Positions 31,772 to 38,938 of a stretch of DNA of 64,000 bases are shown here, one piece after another. The DNA is from JADCRZ01 sp037718865. GTDB taxonomy: Bacteria > Bacteroidota > Bacteroidia > Chitinophagales > Chitinophagaceae. Within the stretch, counting starts at the first letter, position 1; every line of letters starts with the position of its first letter. A program made the translations under genes and the position numbers. Under the pieces are notes generated by a model, which was not told the DNA's origin, did not search any database, and saw only the letters and a list, made by a program, of their open reading frames with translations. The stretch covers positions 381,259 through 445,258 of the forward strand of contig JBBJMP010000003.1 in NCBI GenBank assembly GCA_037718865.1, read 5' to 3'.

Positions 31772-32599
31772 ATGATTCATTACAAAACAAAGGCGGAAGT
31801 TGAACTGATCAGGGAAAGTTGTGCACTGGTAAGCGAAACCCTGGCAGTGATTGCAGATATGATAAAACCAGGCTTAACCACCCTTGATTTAGACGCCAGG
31901 GCTGAAGAATATATTTTGGATAATAAGGCAGTTCCTTCTTTTAAAAAATATAAAGGATTTCCTTTCGCCTGTTGTATTTCCGTGAATGATGCTATCGTGC
32001 ATGGATTTCCAAATAAGACGGAAATCGTTGATGGTGATATTGTATCGGTTGACGTTGGTGTTTTTAAAAATGGCTATCACGGTGATAGTGCCTATACGTT
32101 TGCAGTAACGGAAATCAGTGAGGACGTTAAAGAGTTGTTGCGCATAACAAAAGAATCACTATATAAGGGAATTGAAAAGGCTACAGCAGGTAACCGGATC
32201 GGTGACATCGCTTTTGCAGTTCAGGAACATTCTGAGAAGCAGCACCATTTTGGAGTAGTGCGCGAATTGGTCGGACACGGACTTGGGAAACATTTGCACG
32301 AAGATCCCCAGGTGCCTAACTACGGTAAAAGGGGATCAGGAACTAAATTACAGGAAGGCCTGGTGATTGCCATTGAACCCATGATCAACCTAGGCGTCAA
32401 GCTGGTTAAATATGATGACGATGGATGGACCGTGCGAACAAAGGATGGTAAACCTGCTGCTCACTTCGAACATACCGTGTGTGTAAAAAAAGAAAAAGCC
32501 GATGTCCTTTCATCGTTTGAGCTCATTGAAAAAAACGAGAAAAAAAATAGTAATCTCGACGCTTCGTATTATCAGGAATACCTGGCTTTTAAGCTTTAA
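31772..32599 (+). CDS. map: Type I methionine aminopeptidase
   Basis: MAP removes the initiator methionine from new proteins. The 275-residue enzyme has the pita-bread fold with the five metal ligands Asp94, Asp105, His169, Glu202 and Glu233, set in DGDIVSVDVGV, HGDSAYTF, ELVGHGLGKHLHE, IAIEPMINLG and AAHFEHTVCV. His77 (in DAIVHGFP) is the substrate-binding histidine. It is about 20 residues longer than most type I enzymes because of a C-terminal extension. In many bacteria infA, rpmJ and the alpha operon follow map; here an inverted epimerase gene follows. Confidence 0.97.
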   Translation: MIHYKTKAEVELIRESCALVSETLAVIADMIKPGLTTLDLDARAEEYILDNKAVPSFKKYKGFPFACCISVNDAIVHGFPNKTEIVDGDIVSVDVGVFKNGYHGDSAYTFAVTEISEDVKELLRITKESLYKGIEKATAGNRIGDIAFAVQEHSEKQHHFGVVRELVGHGLGKHLHEDPQVPNYGKRGSGTKLQEGLVIAIEPMINLGVKLVKYDDDGWTVRTKDGKPAAHFEHTVCVKKEKADVLSSFELIEKNEKKNSNLDASYYQEYLAFKL

Positions 32600-32642
32600 G
32601 GTATTGCTGATAAGCTGCCTTTCACATCACAGCTAATCCCTA

Positions 32643-32669
32643 AATCTGCGGCAACTTTAGCCGCAGATT
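32643..32669. terminator. Hairpin between convergent map and epimerase genes
   Basis: AATCTGCGGC (32643-32652) pairs perfectly with GCCGCAGATT (32660-32669) around a 7-nt loop. The core GCCGCAG/CTGCGGC is the same as in the hairpin at 4734-4771. T tracts are weak. Confidence 0.65.
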
Positions 32670-32691
32670 CGCAGATTCTGTAAAAAGTTAT

Positions 32692-33621
32692 TCAAGCTTT
32701 AACCTTAAACAGTGTCTTACTCAATTCTTTAACTCCATCGTTATACGAAGTCGGCCTCAGGCCGAAAGTATCTTCAAATTTGGAAGAATCAAAAATGTAA
32801 TCGTATTTGTATTGATAATACAACTCTGCAGTTTCTCCAGTTAACTTATTAAAAATCCCGATGGCATGTAGCATAAATTTGTTTATAGTTGTATACCTGG
32901 GATCGCGGTTAAATGTACTTGCAGCCAGCTCAATGAATGCTTTGCCGGTCATGGCCTTTGCAGTAGGTAAATGCCAGACCTGGCTATCTGATGCAGGAGT
33001 TTGTCCGAGCAGGTACATAGCCTTGCCCGCATCGGGCACATACGTAAAAGCATGTTTTTTGCTGACATTACCAAGCCACATGGCCTTTTCGCCTTTTGCA
33101 TATTTTGCCAGGACCATGGAATCGTAAAAGGAATTCAGGGATTCGGCTCCATAGAAATCGGCAGCTCTCGCAATACTTGCTTTGATGTTTCCTGCAAGCG
33201 TTTCATCCATCAGCTTACGGGCGATCTTTGCCCGGATTTCTCCTTTAACAGACAAAGGATTATAAGGAGTGTTTTCATTCATCGATCCATTAACGTGTCC
33301 ATACATGTAAACATTATCAAAGAAGATAAGACGGGCACCTGTTGTTTGGGCTGCATCAATCAGGTTCTGCATGATCACCGGCCACTCTGCTGCCCAGACC
33401 TTTTTATTATATGGTAAACCCGCGCACATATAGATCACCGACGAGCCTTGAACGGCTTTTTGAACTTCTTTATTATTTTTAAGATCTGCCCCCTGCCATT
33501 CAATACCGGGAAACCGGGTCACTGCACTCCGGCTTACCAAACGGATGCTGTGGCCATTTTTAATTAATTCGTTTGCCAGGCTATTTGAAATCGGACCGCC
33601 AGCTCCTAATATCGTATGCAT
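32692..33621 (-). CDS. NAD(P)-binding epimerase/dehydratase-like protein (extended SDR)
   Basis: The 309-residue product begins with a Rossmann strand-turn-helix HTILGAGGPISNSLANEL, and then shows an extended SDR layout with VIYMCAGLPYN, RLIFFDNVYMYG and a substrate-binding domain typical of NAD-dependent epimerases. The nucleotide motif is GAGG rather than the usual GxxGxxG, and no clear YxxxK pair is seen, so catalysis may differ from classical epimerases. It lies 68 bp downstream of a Crp-type regulator in the same direction, so they are probably co-transcribed. The substrate is unknown. Confidence 0.82.
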   Translation of the reverse strand: MHTILGAGGPISNSLANELIKNGHSIRLVSRSAVTRFPGIEWQGADLKNNKEVQKAVQGSSVIYMCAGLPYNKKVWAAEWPVIMQNLIDAAQTTGARLIFFDNVYMYGHVNGSMNENTPYNPLSVKGEIRAKIARKLMDETLAGNIKASIARAADFYGAESLNSFYDSMVLAKYAKGEKAMWLGNVSKKHAFTYVPDAGKAMYLLGQTPASDSQVWHLPTAKAMTGKAFIELAASTFNRDPRYTTINKFMLHAIGIFNKLTGETAELYYQYKYDYIFDSSKFEDTFGLRPTSYNDGVKELSKTLFKVKA

Positions 33622-33689
33622 ACTATTTATTTAGGCATGCAAGCTACAACCCGGCAAAGGCCTTAAGCATTAACAAAAGATAAGAAAGA

Positions 33690-34319
33690 TCAGGATGCCA
33701 TTTTTTGTTTAGACCGCGAAACATAGATGCGTTTGCGGATCCGGGACAGAGAGACGGGTGTTACCCCCAGATAATTAGCAAGATAACGCTGTGGTATCAG
33801 TTGTAAAAACTTGGGTTGCTGATCGAGCAACAACAAATAACGTTCTTCCGGTGTTTGCGTAACAAAGGAAAGTACTCTTTCTTCATAGCAGCAAATCAGG
33901 TATTCGGCAATGGTACGGCCAAAACGTTCCATCTTAAATGCTATGTTTTCATCGGCAAGCAGTGTTTGCAGGGAAGCGTGTGAAAAACAAACAAGCTTTG
34001 AGTCTTCCATAGCTTCAATAGTAATACTGACTGGAACTCTTTGTAGGAATGAACGATAAGAAGAAATGAGATCATTTTCAAAACAAAAATAACTGGATAT
34101 TTCAATACCTTCTCTGACAAAATAAAATCGAAAAGAGCCCCGAAGAATAAAGCCAACTTCGTTGCATATTTTATCTCCGGTAATAAACACATCTTTTTTC
34201 TTTAATGATCTAAAATAAAGATGCGCAGTAAAGATCTGCCATTCATCGTCTGTAAACGATACAAATTTTTTTAGAGAGGTTCGGTATTGAGCCAGTTCAA
34301 GTTGAGTTGCCGTTTCCAT
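33690..34319 (-). CDS. Crp/Fnr-family transcriptional regulator
   Basis: The 209-residue protein has the two-domain layout of this family. A cyclic-nucleotide-binding-like jelly roll covers about residues 15-130, with VGFILRGSFRFYFVREGIE and SSYFCFENDLISSYRSFL; the usual phosphate-binding Arg-Ala pair is not obvious, so cAMP may not be the ligand. A C-terminal helix-turn-helix lies near residues 175-200 (QRYLANYLGVTPVSLSRIRK). It is immediately upstream of the epimerase gene, which is the most likely target, and is divergent from a small uncharacterised gene. Confidence 0.9.
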   Translation of the reverse strand: METATQLELAQYRTSLKKFVSFTDDEWQIFTAHLYFRSLKKKDVFITGDKICNEVGFILRGSFRFYFVREGIEISSYFCFENDLISSYRSFLQRVPVSITIEAMEDSKLVCFSHASLQTLLADENIAFKMERFGRTIAEYLICCYEERVLSFVTQTPEERYLLLLDQQPKFLQLIPQRYLANYLGVTPVSLSRIRKRIYVSRSKQKMAS

Positions 34320-34403
34320 TGTGTAAAGTTACGCTGAAGAAATGACACCTTTTGCAGCGCGGATATTTTAAATGGATCGGTTTGAAAATGGTACCTTACC
34401 CCA

Positions 34404-34649
34404 ATGGAAGAATCCTTCGAGCTATCCGTTGAGTATAATAATCAGGAAAAGCTTCTACCCGTTAAGATAATGACTATGGGATATTCATATAAAATCTTCG
34501 TAAATGTCGAAGGAATTGACGTCATTTTGGAACCCGATGAAGAACGCCATTTCCGGGCGATTATTGATCCCATACAGAATAGTAAGTTGCCGGCCCAAGC
34601 GTATATTATCGCTATCACAAAAGCCCTGGAAACACTTCTCAGGGGATGA
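34404..34649 (+). CDS. Uncharacterised 81-residue protein
   Basis: I do not recognise a named family. The protein is soluble and acidic, without signal peptide or membrane segment. It reads as two or three beta-strands (ELSVEYNNQEKLLPVKIMTM, YSYKIFVNVEGIDVILEPDE) followed by a C-terminal helix IIAITKALETLLRG. Its codon use matches its neighbours. It is divergent from the Crp-type gene (84 bp apart) and upstream of the amylase. Bacteroidota genomes often carry such small strand-rich proteins with no known role. Confidence 0.7.
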   Translation: MEESFELSVEYNNQEKLLPVKIMTMGYSYKIFVNVEGIDVILEPDEERHFRAIIDPIQNSKLPAQAYIIAITKALETLLRG

Positions 34650-34670
34650 CGTTATATGTGTTTGACAAAT

Positions 34671-34678
34671 TACTTTTG
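34671..34678 (+). promoter_or_regulatory. -7 element upstream of the amylase gene
   Basis: TACTTTTG is an exact match to TAnnTTTG and lies 102 bp before the amylase start. No TTTG is found at the correct -33 distance. Confidence 0.4.
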
Positions 34679-34780
34679 CCACGATGATGCGTTACTTGAT
34701 AATTAACCACTAAGTAGTATTGCCGGCATTTACTTATTGCAGTATTTTCATGCCTGTTCCTTATCATTTAGGGCACGTTA

Positions 34781-36850
34781 ATGCTAAATCTTATAATCGT
34801 GAAAAATTTTGTTTGCTTTATTTCTTTACTGATCATGTTGACGCCCGTATGTCATAAGTCCATGTCTCAACAGGTGTTGATGCAGGGATGGTATTGGGAT
34901 TATCCAAAAACGGCGAATGGACACAGTTGGGCGGATACTTTACGCCTTAAGGCCGGTTCACTTAAGGCTGCCGGTATCAACCATATATGGTTTCCGCCTC
35001 ATGCAGTAGCCAATTACGGTAACGCAAGCAATGGATACGATCCCCAGGACCTTTTTATAGGAAACCAGACTACCGGGCTGGGCACAAGGCCAAACTTGAA
35101 TGCCATGCTAACAGCATTCACCAGTCAGGGTATCATACCCGTGGCTGATCTTATTTTCAACCACAGAGACGGAGGTAAACCCGAACTCAACACGCCGGTT
35201 AAAAGATACATTACCGAGACGTTTAATCCGTCAAAACAACCATATCCTTCAGACCGGTTCAGGTGTGCATTGTTGTTAGGTGGCACAAGCGGCAATGGCG
35301 CTGGAGATTATTATATTAAAATAGCTTCCAAGACACAGGATAGCCGCTTCTTTAACATGAATTACCGGTTATATATCCGTACAAAATTTCTGGGTGTCGC
35401 TCATCCTGACACCTTACGCGAGTCGGAACCAAACGGGGGAAATGATTGCGGCAATGGATTCAACATCATTCCCTTGCGCAGGAATATGTTGGCCAAAATC
35501 GATGCACTGGGATGCAAAACCGATGAGTTTAAGCTTACGCTGACTTCAGCTGATTTTGATGCTGCAGGAGATACGTTAATTATTTCTTTGAATAATGCAG
35601 GCAATGTGTATTCAGACCACCGAATCTATGGTATCTTCAGTTCCGCCAGGAATAAGGACATTGTCGCCGATATGATGTACCAGACCTTTACTGATTTCAC
35701 TCAAATGCCCAGCGGGAGAGGGATGATGAACCATGAATTTTTTAAGCCAAATTCTGCAAATGTTTCCTCCACATTTCTTGACGGCGATTGGGATAGAATG
35801 GATTTTTTTTATGACTATGACCAGTCTCAAAAACGGCTAAAAGACAGCCTCATCAATTATACTAAATGGAATTGGACCGAGCTGGGGGTAAGGGGTTTAC
35901 GCATGGATGCAGTAAAACATTTTGATCCGGTCTTCATAAGCGATATGCTGGATAGCCTGCATAAATCAGGCATGGATCCGGGATTGGTTGTCGGAGAATG
36001 GTATAGCAGCAATACTGCAGAGTTAAAAGGATGGCTTGAAACCGTAACAGCCAATATGGAACCATCAACAAAAGCGGCGATTTCACCCAGAATATTTGAT
36101 TTTGCATTGCGGGAAAGTTTACGCAAGGCCTGCGATGACCGCGGCTTCGATGTACGCAGGGTATTTAATGAAAGCCTTCATGACGCCGCACAGGTAAGCG
36201 GCTTTAACATACTTACGTTTATAAACAATCATGACTTCAGGGATTCGACTGGTTTTGCCTCATTAATCAAACACAATCCCATCCTTGCATACGCTTATAT
36301 TATTACAAACAACCAGTTAGGTCTTCCAACCATTTTTTATCCGGATTACTACGGCTATCCTTTGCCGAATGACAGCATGTATAAATACCACCCAATAGGT
36401 TTACCGGTACTGCAAAACGAAATAAATACACTCCTTCAGGTTTTGAAGAAGTACATAAACGGCTCGCCAGGCATTGATTATCTCAACCGGTTGAACACCC
36501 CATTTTCGGGAAAATTTTTATCCGGTTCAACTGATAAAGCGCTTATTTACCAAATTCAGGGTTTTGCAGGTAATCAAAATAAAGAGGTCATAATGGCTTT
36601 GAACTTCAGTACTTCTTCCCTTAAATGTGATCAACAGATTAACAATAGGGGAGGAACAATCAAGACTAGTACGAGGTTTACAGAAATTTCCGGAAATTCG
36701 CCTTTTCCATATGCCTTGGTAGACGAAGGCCGCCAGGTTTACCTGGAAGTACCTCCTAAGTCGTATGGAATATGGATACAGGGAACTATGCCTGTCATTA
36801 CCGGCACTTCAAAAGCTAAGAATCCTGAAATTATCTATAATGCTTTTTAA
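34781..36850 (+). CDS. Secreted GH13 alpha-amylase with inserted domain
   Basis: The 689-residue protein has a signal peptide (hydrophobic core FVCFISLLIMLTPVC) and a GH13 catalytic barrel. The four conserved regions are present: DLIFNHRDGG (Asp123, Asn127, His128), GLRMDAVKHF with the nucleophile Asp376, VVGEWYS with the acid/base Glu406, and FINNHDF with Asp485. Between the first two regions, about residues 150-290, lies a strand-rich insertion unlike the short B domain of typical amylases. It should hydrolyse alpha-1,4-glucans outside the cytoplasm. No sus-type binding or transport genes accompany it. A GTG at 34799 is an alternative start that keeps the signal peptide. Confidence 0.93.
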   Translation: MLNLIIVKNFVCFISLLIMLTPVCHKSMSQQVLMQGWYWDYPKTANGHSWADTLRLKAGSLKAAGINHIWFPPHAVANYGNASNGYDPQDLFIGNQTTGLGTRPNLNAMLTAFTSQGIIPVADLIFNHRDGGKPELNTPVKRYITETFNPSKQPYPSDRFRCALLLGGTSGNGAGDYYIKIASKTQDSRFFNMNYRLYIRTKFLGVAHPDTLRESEPNGGNDCGNGFNIIPLRRNMLAKIDALGCKTDEFKLTLTSADFDAAGDTLIISLNNAGNVYSDHRIYGIFSSARNKDIVADMMYQTFTDFTQMPSGRGMMNHEFFKPNSANVSSTFLDGDWDRMDFFYDYDQSQKRLKDSLINYTKWNWTELGVRGLRMDAVKHFDPVFISDMLDSLHKSGMDPGLVVGEWYSSNTAELKGWLETVTANMEPSTKAAISPRIFDFALRESLRKACDDRGFDVRRVFNESLHDAAQVSGFNILTFINNHDFRDSTGFASLIKHNPILAYAYIITNNQLGLPTIFYPDYYGYPLPNDSMYKYHPIGLPVLQNEINTLLQVLKKYINGSPGIDYLNRLNTPFSGKFLSGSTDKALIYQIQGFAGNQNKEVIMALNFSTSSLKCDQQINNRGGTIKTSTRFTEISGNSPFPYALVDEGRQVYLEVPPKSYGIWIQGTMPVITGTSKAKNPEIIYNAF

Positions 36851-36874
36851 ACAGGAACTACTCAATTCCATCAT

Positions 36875-38098
36875 TTGAAGAAACGATTAATTGTTATTGG
36901 CGGAGGGGCAGCTGGTTTTTTTTGTGCTGTTAACGCAGCAAGGCTTAATGCAGACCTGGAAGTGATTATTCTTGAAAAAACCAATAAGATACTATCAAAG
37001 GTTAAAGTCAGTGGAGGTGGAAGGTGTAACGTAACACACGCCTGTTATGATTTAGCTGAGATGGTGAAAGGATATCCACGGGGTAGCCGGTTTCTAAACA
37101 AGGCTTTTCGTCAATTTTTTACTACCGATACCATTAGATGGTTTGAAGAAAGAGGGGTAGCGCTAAAAACAGAAGAAGACGGACGGATGTTTCCTTTAAC
37201 CGACTCATCTCAGACCATCATCAACTGCCTTATTACGGAAGTGAACAGATATGGTGTTCAGATCATGATGAATGCTGACGTAAAACAAATTATACCGGGG
37301 GTTGATAAATTCAGCGTTTTAGTCTCCGGTTCTCCCTTGCTAACTGCTGACTACATCTGTGTAGCCAGTGGCGGATATCCCAGGAAGCCCATGTTCGAAT
37401 GGTTATCTACGCTGGGTCATTCAGTTGAAGAGCCGGTACCTTCTTTATTTACGTTGAATATGCCTGGCAATTCAATTGTTGCTTTAATGGGGATATCGGT
37501 TGAGCATGTGGTTGCCAGGATAGCCGGTACAAGCCTTCAGCAGGCCGGTCCTTTACTGATAACACACTGGGGCATGAGCGGTCCGGTAATCTTAAAACTA
37601 AGCGCATGGGGAGCCAGGGAACTTGCAACCGCCCGTTACGAATGTGTCGTTATTATTAATTGGGTACCTCTATTTAATGAAAATAGCCTGCGCGAGGAAA
37701 TGCAGCAGATCCGTTTCAGGATCGCTGGCCAGAAATTGGCAAATAAAAATCCTTTTCATTTGCCCCAGCGATTGTGGGAATACCTGCTGGAAGAATCTGG
37801 CATTTCGACTGACTTGCGGTGGGCCGATCTGCCCGGAAAAGAACAAAATATGCTTATTAAAAATTTGTGTGTTAAAGAATTTACTGTGAAGGGAAAGACC
37901 ACTTTTAAAGAAGAATTCGTTACATCAGGCGGTATAAATCTGGGCGAGGTGGATAATAACACTTTGATGAGTAAGGTTGTACCGGGCCTTTTCTTCGCCG
38001 GCGAAGTGTTAAACGTAGACGGAATAACCGGGGGATATAATTTTCAGCATGCCTGGACAAGCGGCTATATTGCCGCAAAATCGATAGCAGGATTGTAA
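36875..38098 (+). CDS. BaiN/HI0933-family NAD(P)/FAD-dependent flavoprotein
   Basis: The 407-residue protein begins with a dinucleotide-binding motif VIGGGAAGFFCAVNAARLNA and then the family signature KVSGGGRCNVTHACYD. The C-terminal GEVLNVDGITGGYNFQHAW is the second flavin-binding motif. These mark the HI0933/YhiN/BaiN family of conserved flavoproteins. Members are proposed to reduce small aromatic or steroid-like substrates; no function in this organism can be inferred. The start is a TTG at 36875, 25 bp after the amylase stop. The stop codon leads into a heptamer array. Confidence 0.9.
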   Translation: MKKRLIVIGGGAAGFFCAVNAARLNADLEVIILEKTNKILSKVKVSGGGRCNVTHACYDLAEMVKGYPRGSRFLNKAFRQFFTTDTIRWFEERGVALKTEEDGRMFPLTDSSQTIINCLITEVNRYGVQIMMNADVKQIIPGVDKFSVLVSGSPLLTADYICVASGGYPRKPMFEWLSTLGHSVEEPVPSLFTLNMPGNSIVALMGISVEHVVARIAGTSLQQAGPLLITHWGMSGPVILKLSAWGARELATARYECVVIINWVPLFNENSLREEMQQIRFRIAGQKLANKNPFHLPQRLWEYLLEESGISTDLRWADLPGKEQNMLIKNLCVKEFTVKGKTTFKEEFVTSGGINLGEVDNNTLMSKVVPGLFFAGEVLNVDGITGGYNFQHAWTSGYIAAKSIAGL

Positions 38099-38109
38099 AA
38101 GCACTCAGC

Positions 38110-38137
38110 AGTCGGGAGTCAGGAATAAGGACTCGGG
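38110..38137. repeat. Heptamer tandem array after the BaiN-type gene (consensus AGTCRGG)
   Basis: Period-7 units AGTCGGG, AGTCAGG, AATAAGG, ACTCGGG. The same unit family occurs at 44778-44816, 6.6 kb away. Confidence 0.75.
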
Positions 38138-38178
38138 GATCATTTAGTTAAAATCATTTGCGATTTGTTATGACATTT

Positions 38179-38219
38179 CTTTGTGCTTCCTCCTTTGTGC
38201 AATCTTCGTGCCCTTCGTG
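38179..38219. repeat. CTTYGTG repeats
   Basis: CTTTGTG at 38179 and 38193 and CTTCGTG at 38204 and 38213 recur at uneven spacings (14, 11 and 9 bp). An inverted copy (CACAAAG) lies near 38256-38262. The 191-bp gap 38099-38289 holds this and the AGTCRGG array and no gene. Confidence 0.6.
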
Positions 38220-38289
38220 GTTAAACATACCTGCAAAGCGATGCAAACGGGGAAACACAAAGCAGAGAAGGCAAATTAACCATCACAGG

Positions 38290-38733
38290 TCAACTCACCA
38301 GTCTCCGGTGATAATTTATCTGTCCTAAATGATAATTCATATGGTTGATAAGATGTAACAGGAAATACTCCGTAGTCACAGGTTCATCCAGAACCTGCTG
38401 TGGGTAAACCTTTTCAAGCTCTTTCTTACTTATTTGTTCCAGCGTATCCCTCACTACAGTTTTGGTGTCTTGTATACCCTCCAGTAACTTAAGGCGCGGG
38501 ATATTTTTCAGGGTAAATTCAGCATTCCGGTTTCTGACATAACCCGAATCTCCCAGGACCGCACCGATATAATGCTGCAGGTTACCCGTTATGTGCAAAC
38601 ACAGGTTGCCTCCACTATTTTGAATGGCCCCTTCCGTTTTCCAGATTACTCCTTCATCAGTATATAACTTTAATTCATCGATGAGTTTGTTAAGGTCTTT
38701 TTCAAATAACAGAATTAATACGGGAGTAATCAT
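38290..38733 (-). CDS. DinB-superfamily protein
   Basis: The 147-residue protein has the four-helix bundle of the DinB/DUF1572-like superfamily. Candidate metal-binding histidines are His47 (CLHITGNLQHYIG), His131 and His135 (LINHMNYHLGQINYHR), the usual three-His layout. Members include thiol S-transferases and many proteins without known function. It is transcribed leftward away from rpsA and ends near the repeat-rich gap. The fold call is good; the activity is unknown. Confidence 0.85.
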   Translation of the reverse strand: MITPVLILLFEKDLNKLIDELKLYTDEGVIWKTEGAIQNSGGNLCLHITGNLQHYIGAVLGDSGYVRNRNAEFTLKNIPRLKLLEGIQDTKTVVRDTLEQISKKELEKVYPQQVLDEPVTTEYFLLHLINHMNYHLGQINYHRRLVS

Positions 38734-38874
38734 ACAGTATAATTATTATAACTTTTATAAAAATAAAAAAAGGCTTGCTTTTGAAATCAATTTTACTGGA
38801 TTATTCTAAAAAAAGGTGCCGCGAAGTTTGCATACGAAACAGGCTATTATTCAAAACAAAGGTGCAATCAATCC

Positions 38875-38904
38875 TTGGCTGTTTTGTATTTTGGTATATC
38901 TTTG
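38875..38904 (+). promoter_or_regulatory. Promoter of rpsA
   Basis: TTG at 38875-38877, a 19-bp spacer and TATCTTTG at 38897-38904 match the Bacteroidota consensus. Transcription should start near 38911, 28 bp before the ATG at 38939. Confidence 0.8.
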
Positions 38905-38938
38905 CAGCCCCGAATTTTATAAACAATCGGGTTTAATT

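Noticed and set aside
38816..38938. Upstream extension of the S1 frame
   Set aside because: It crosses the consensus promoter at 38875-38904, so it would not be fully transcribed; the family-like start is at 38939.
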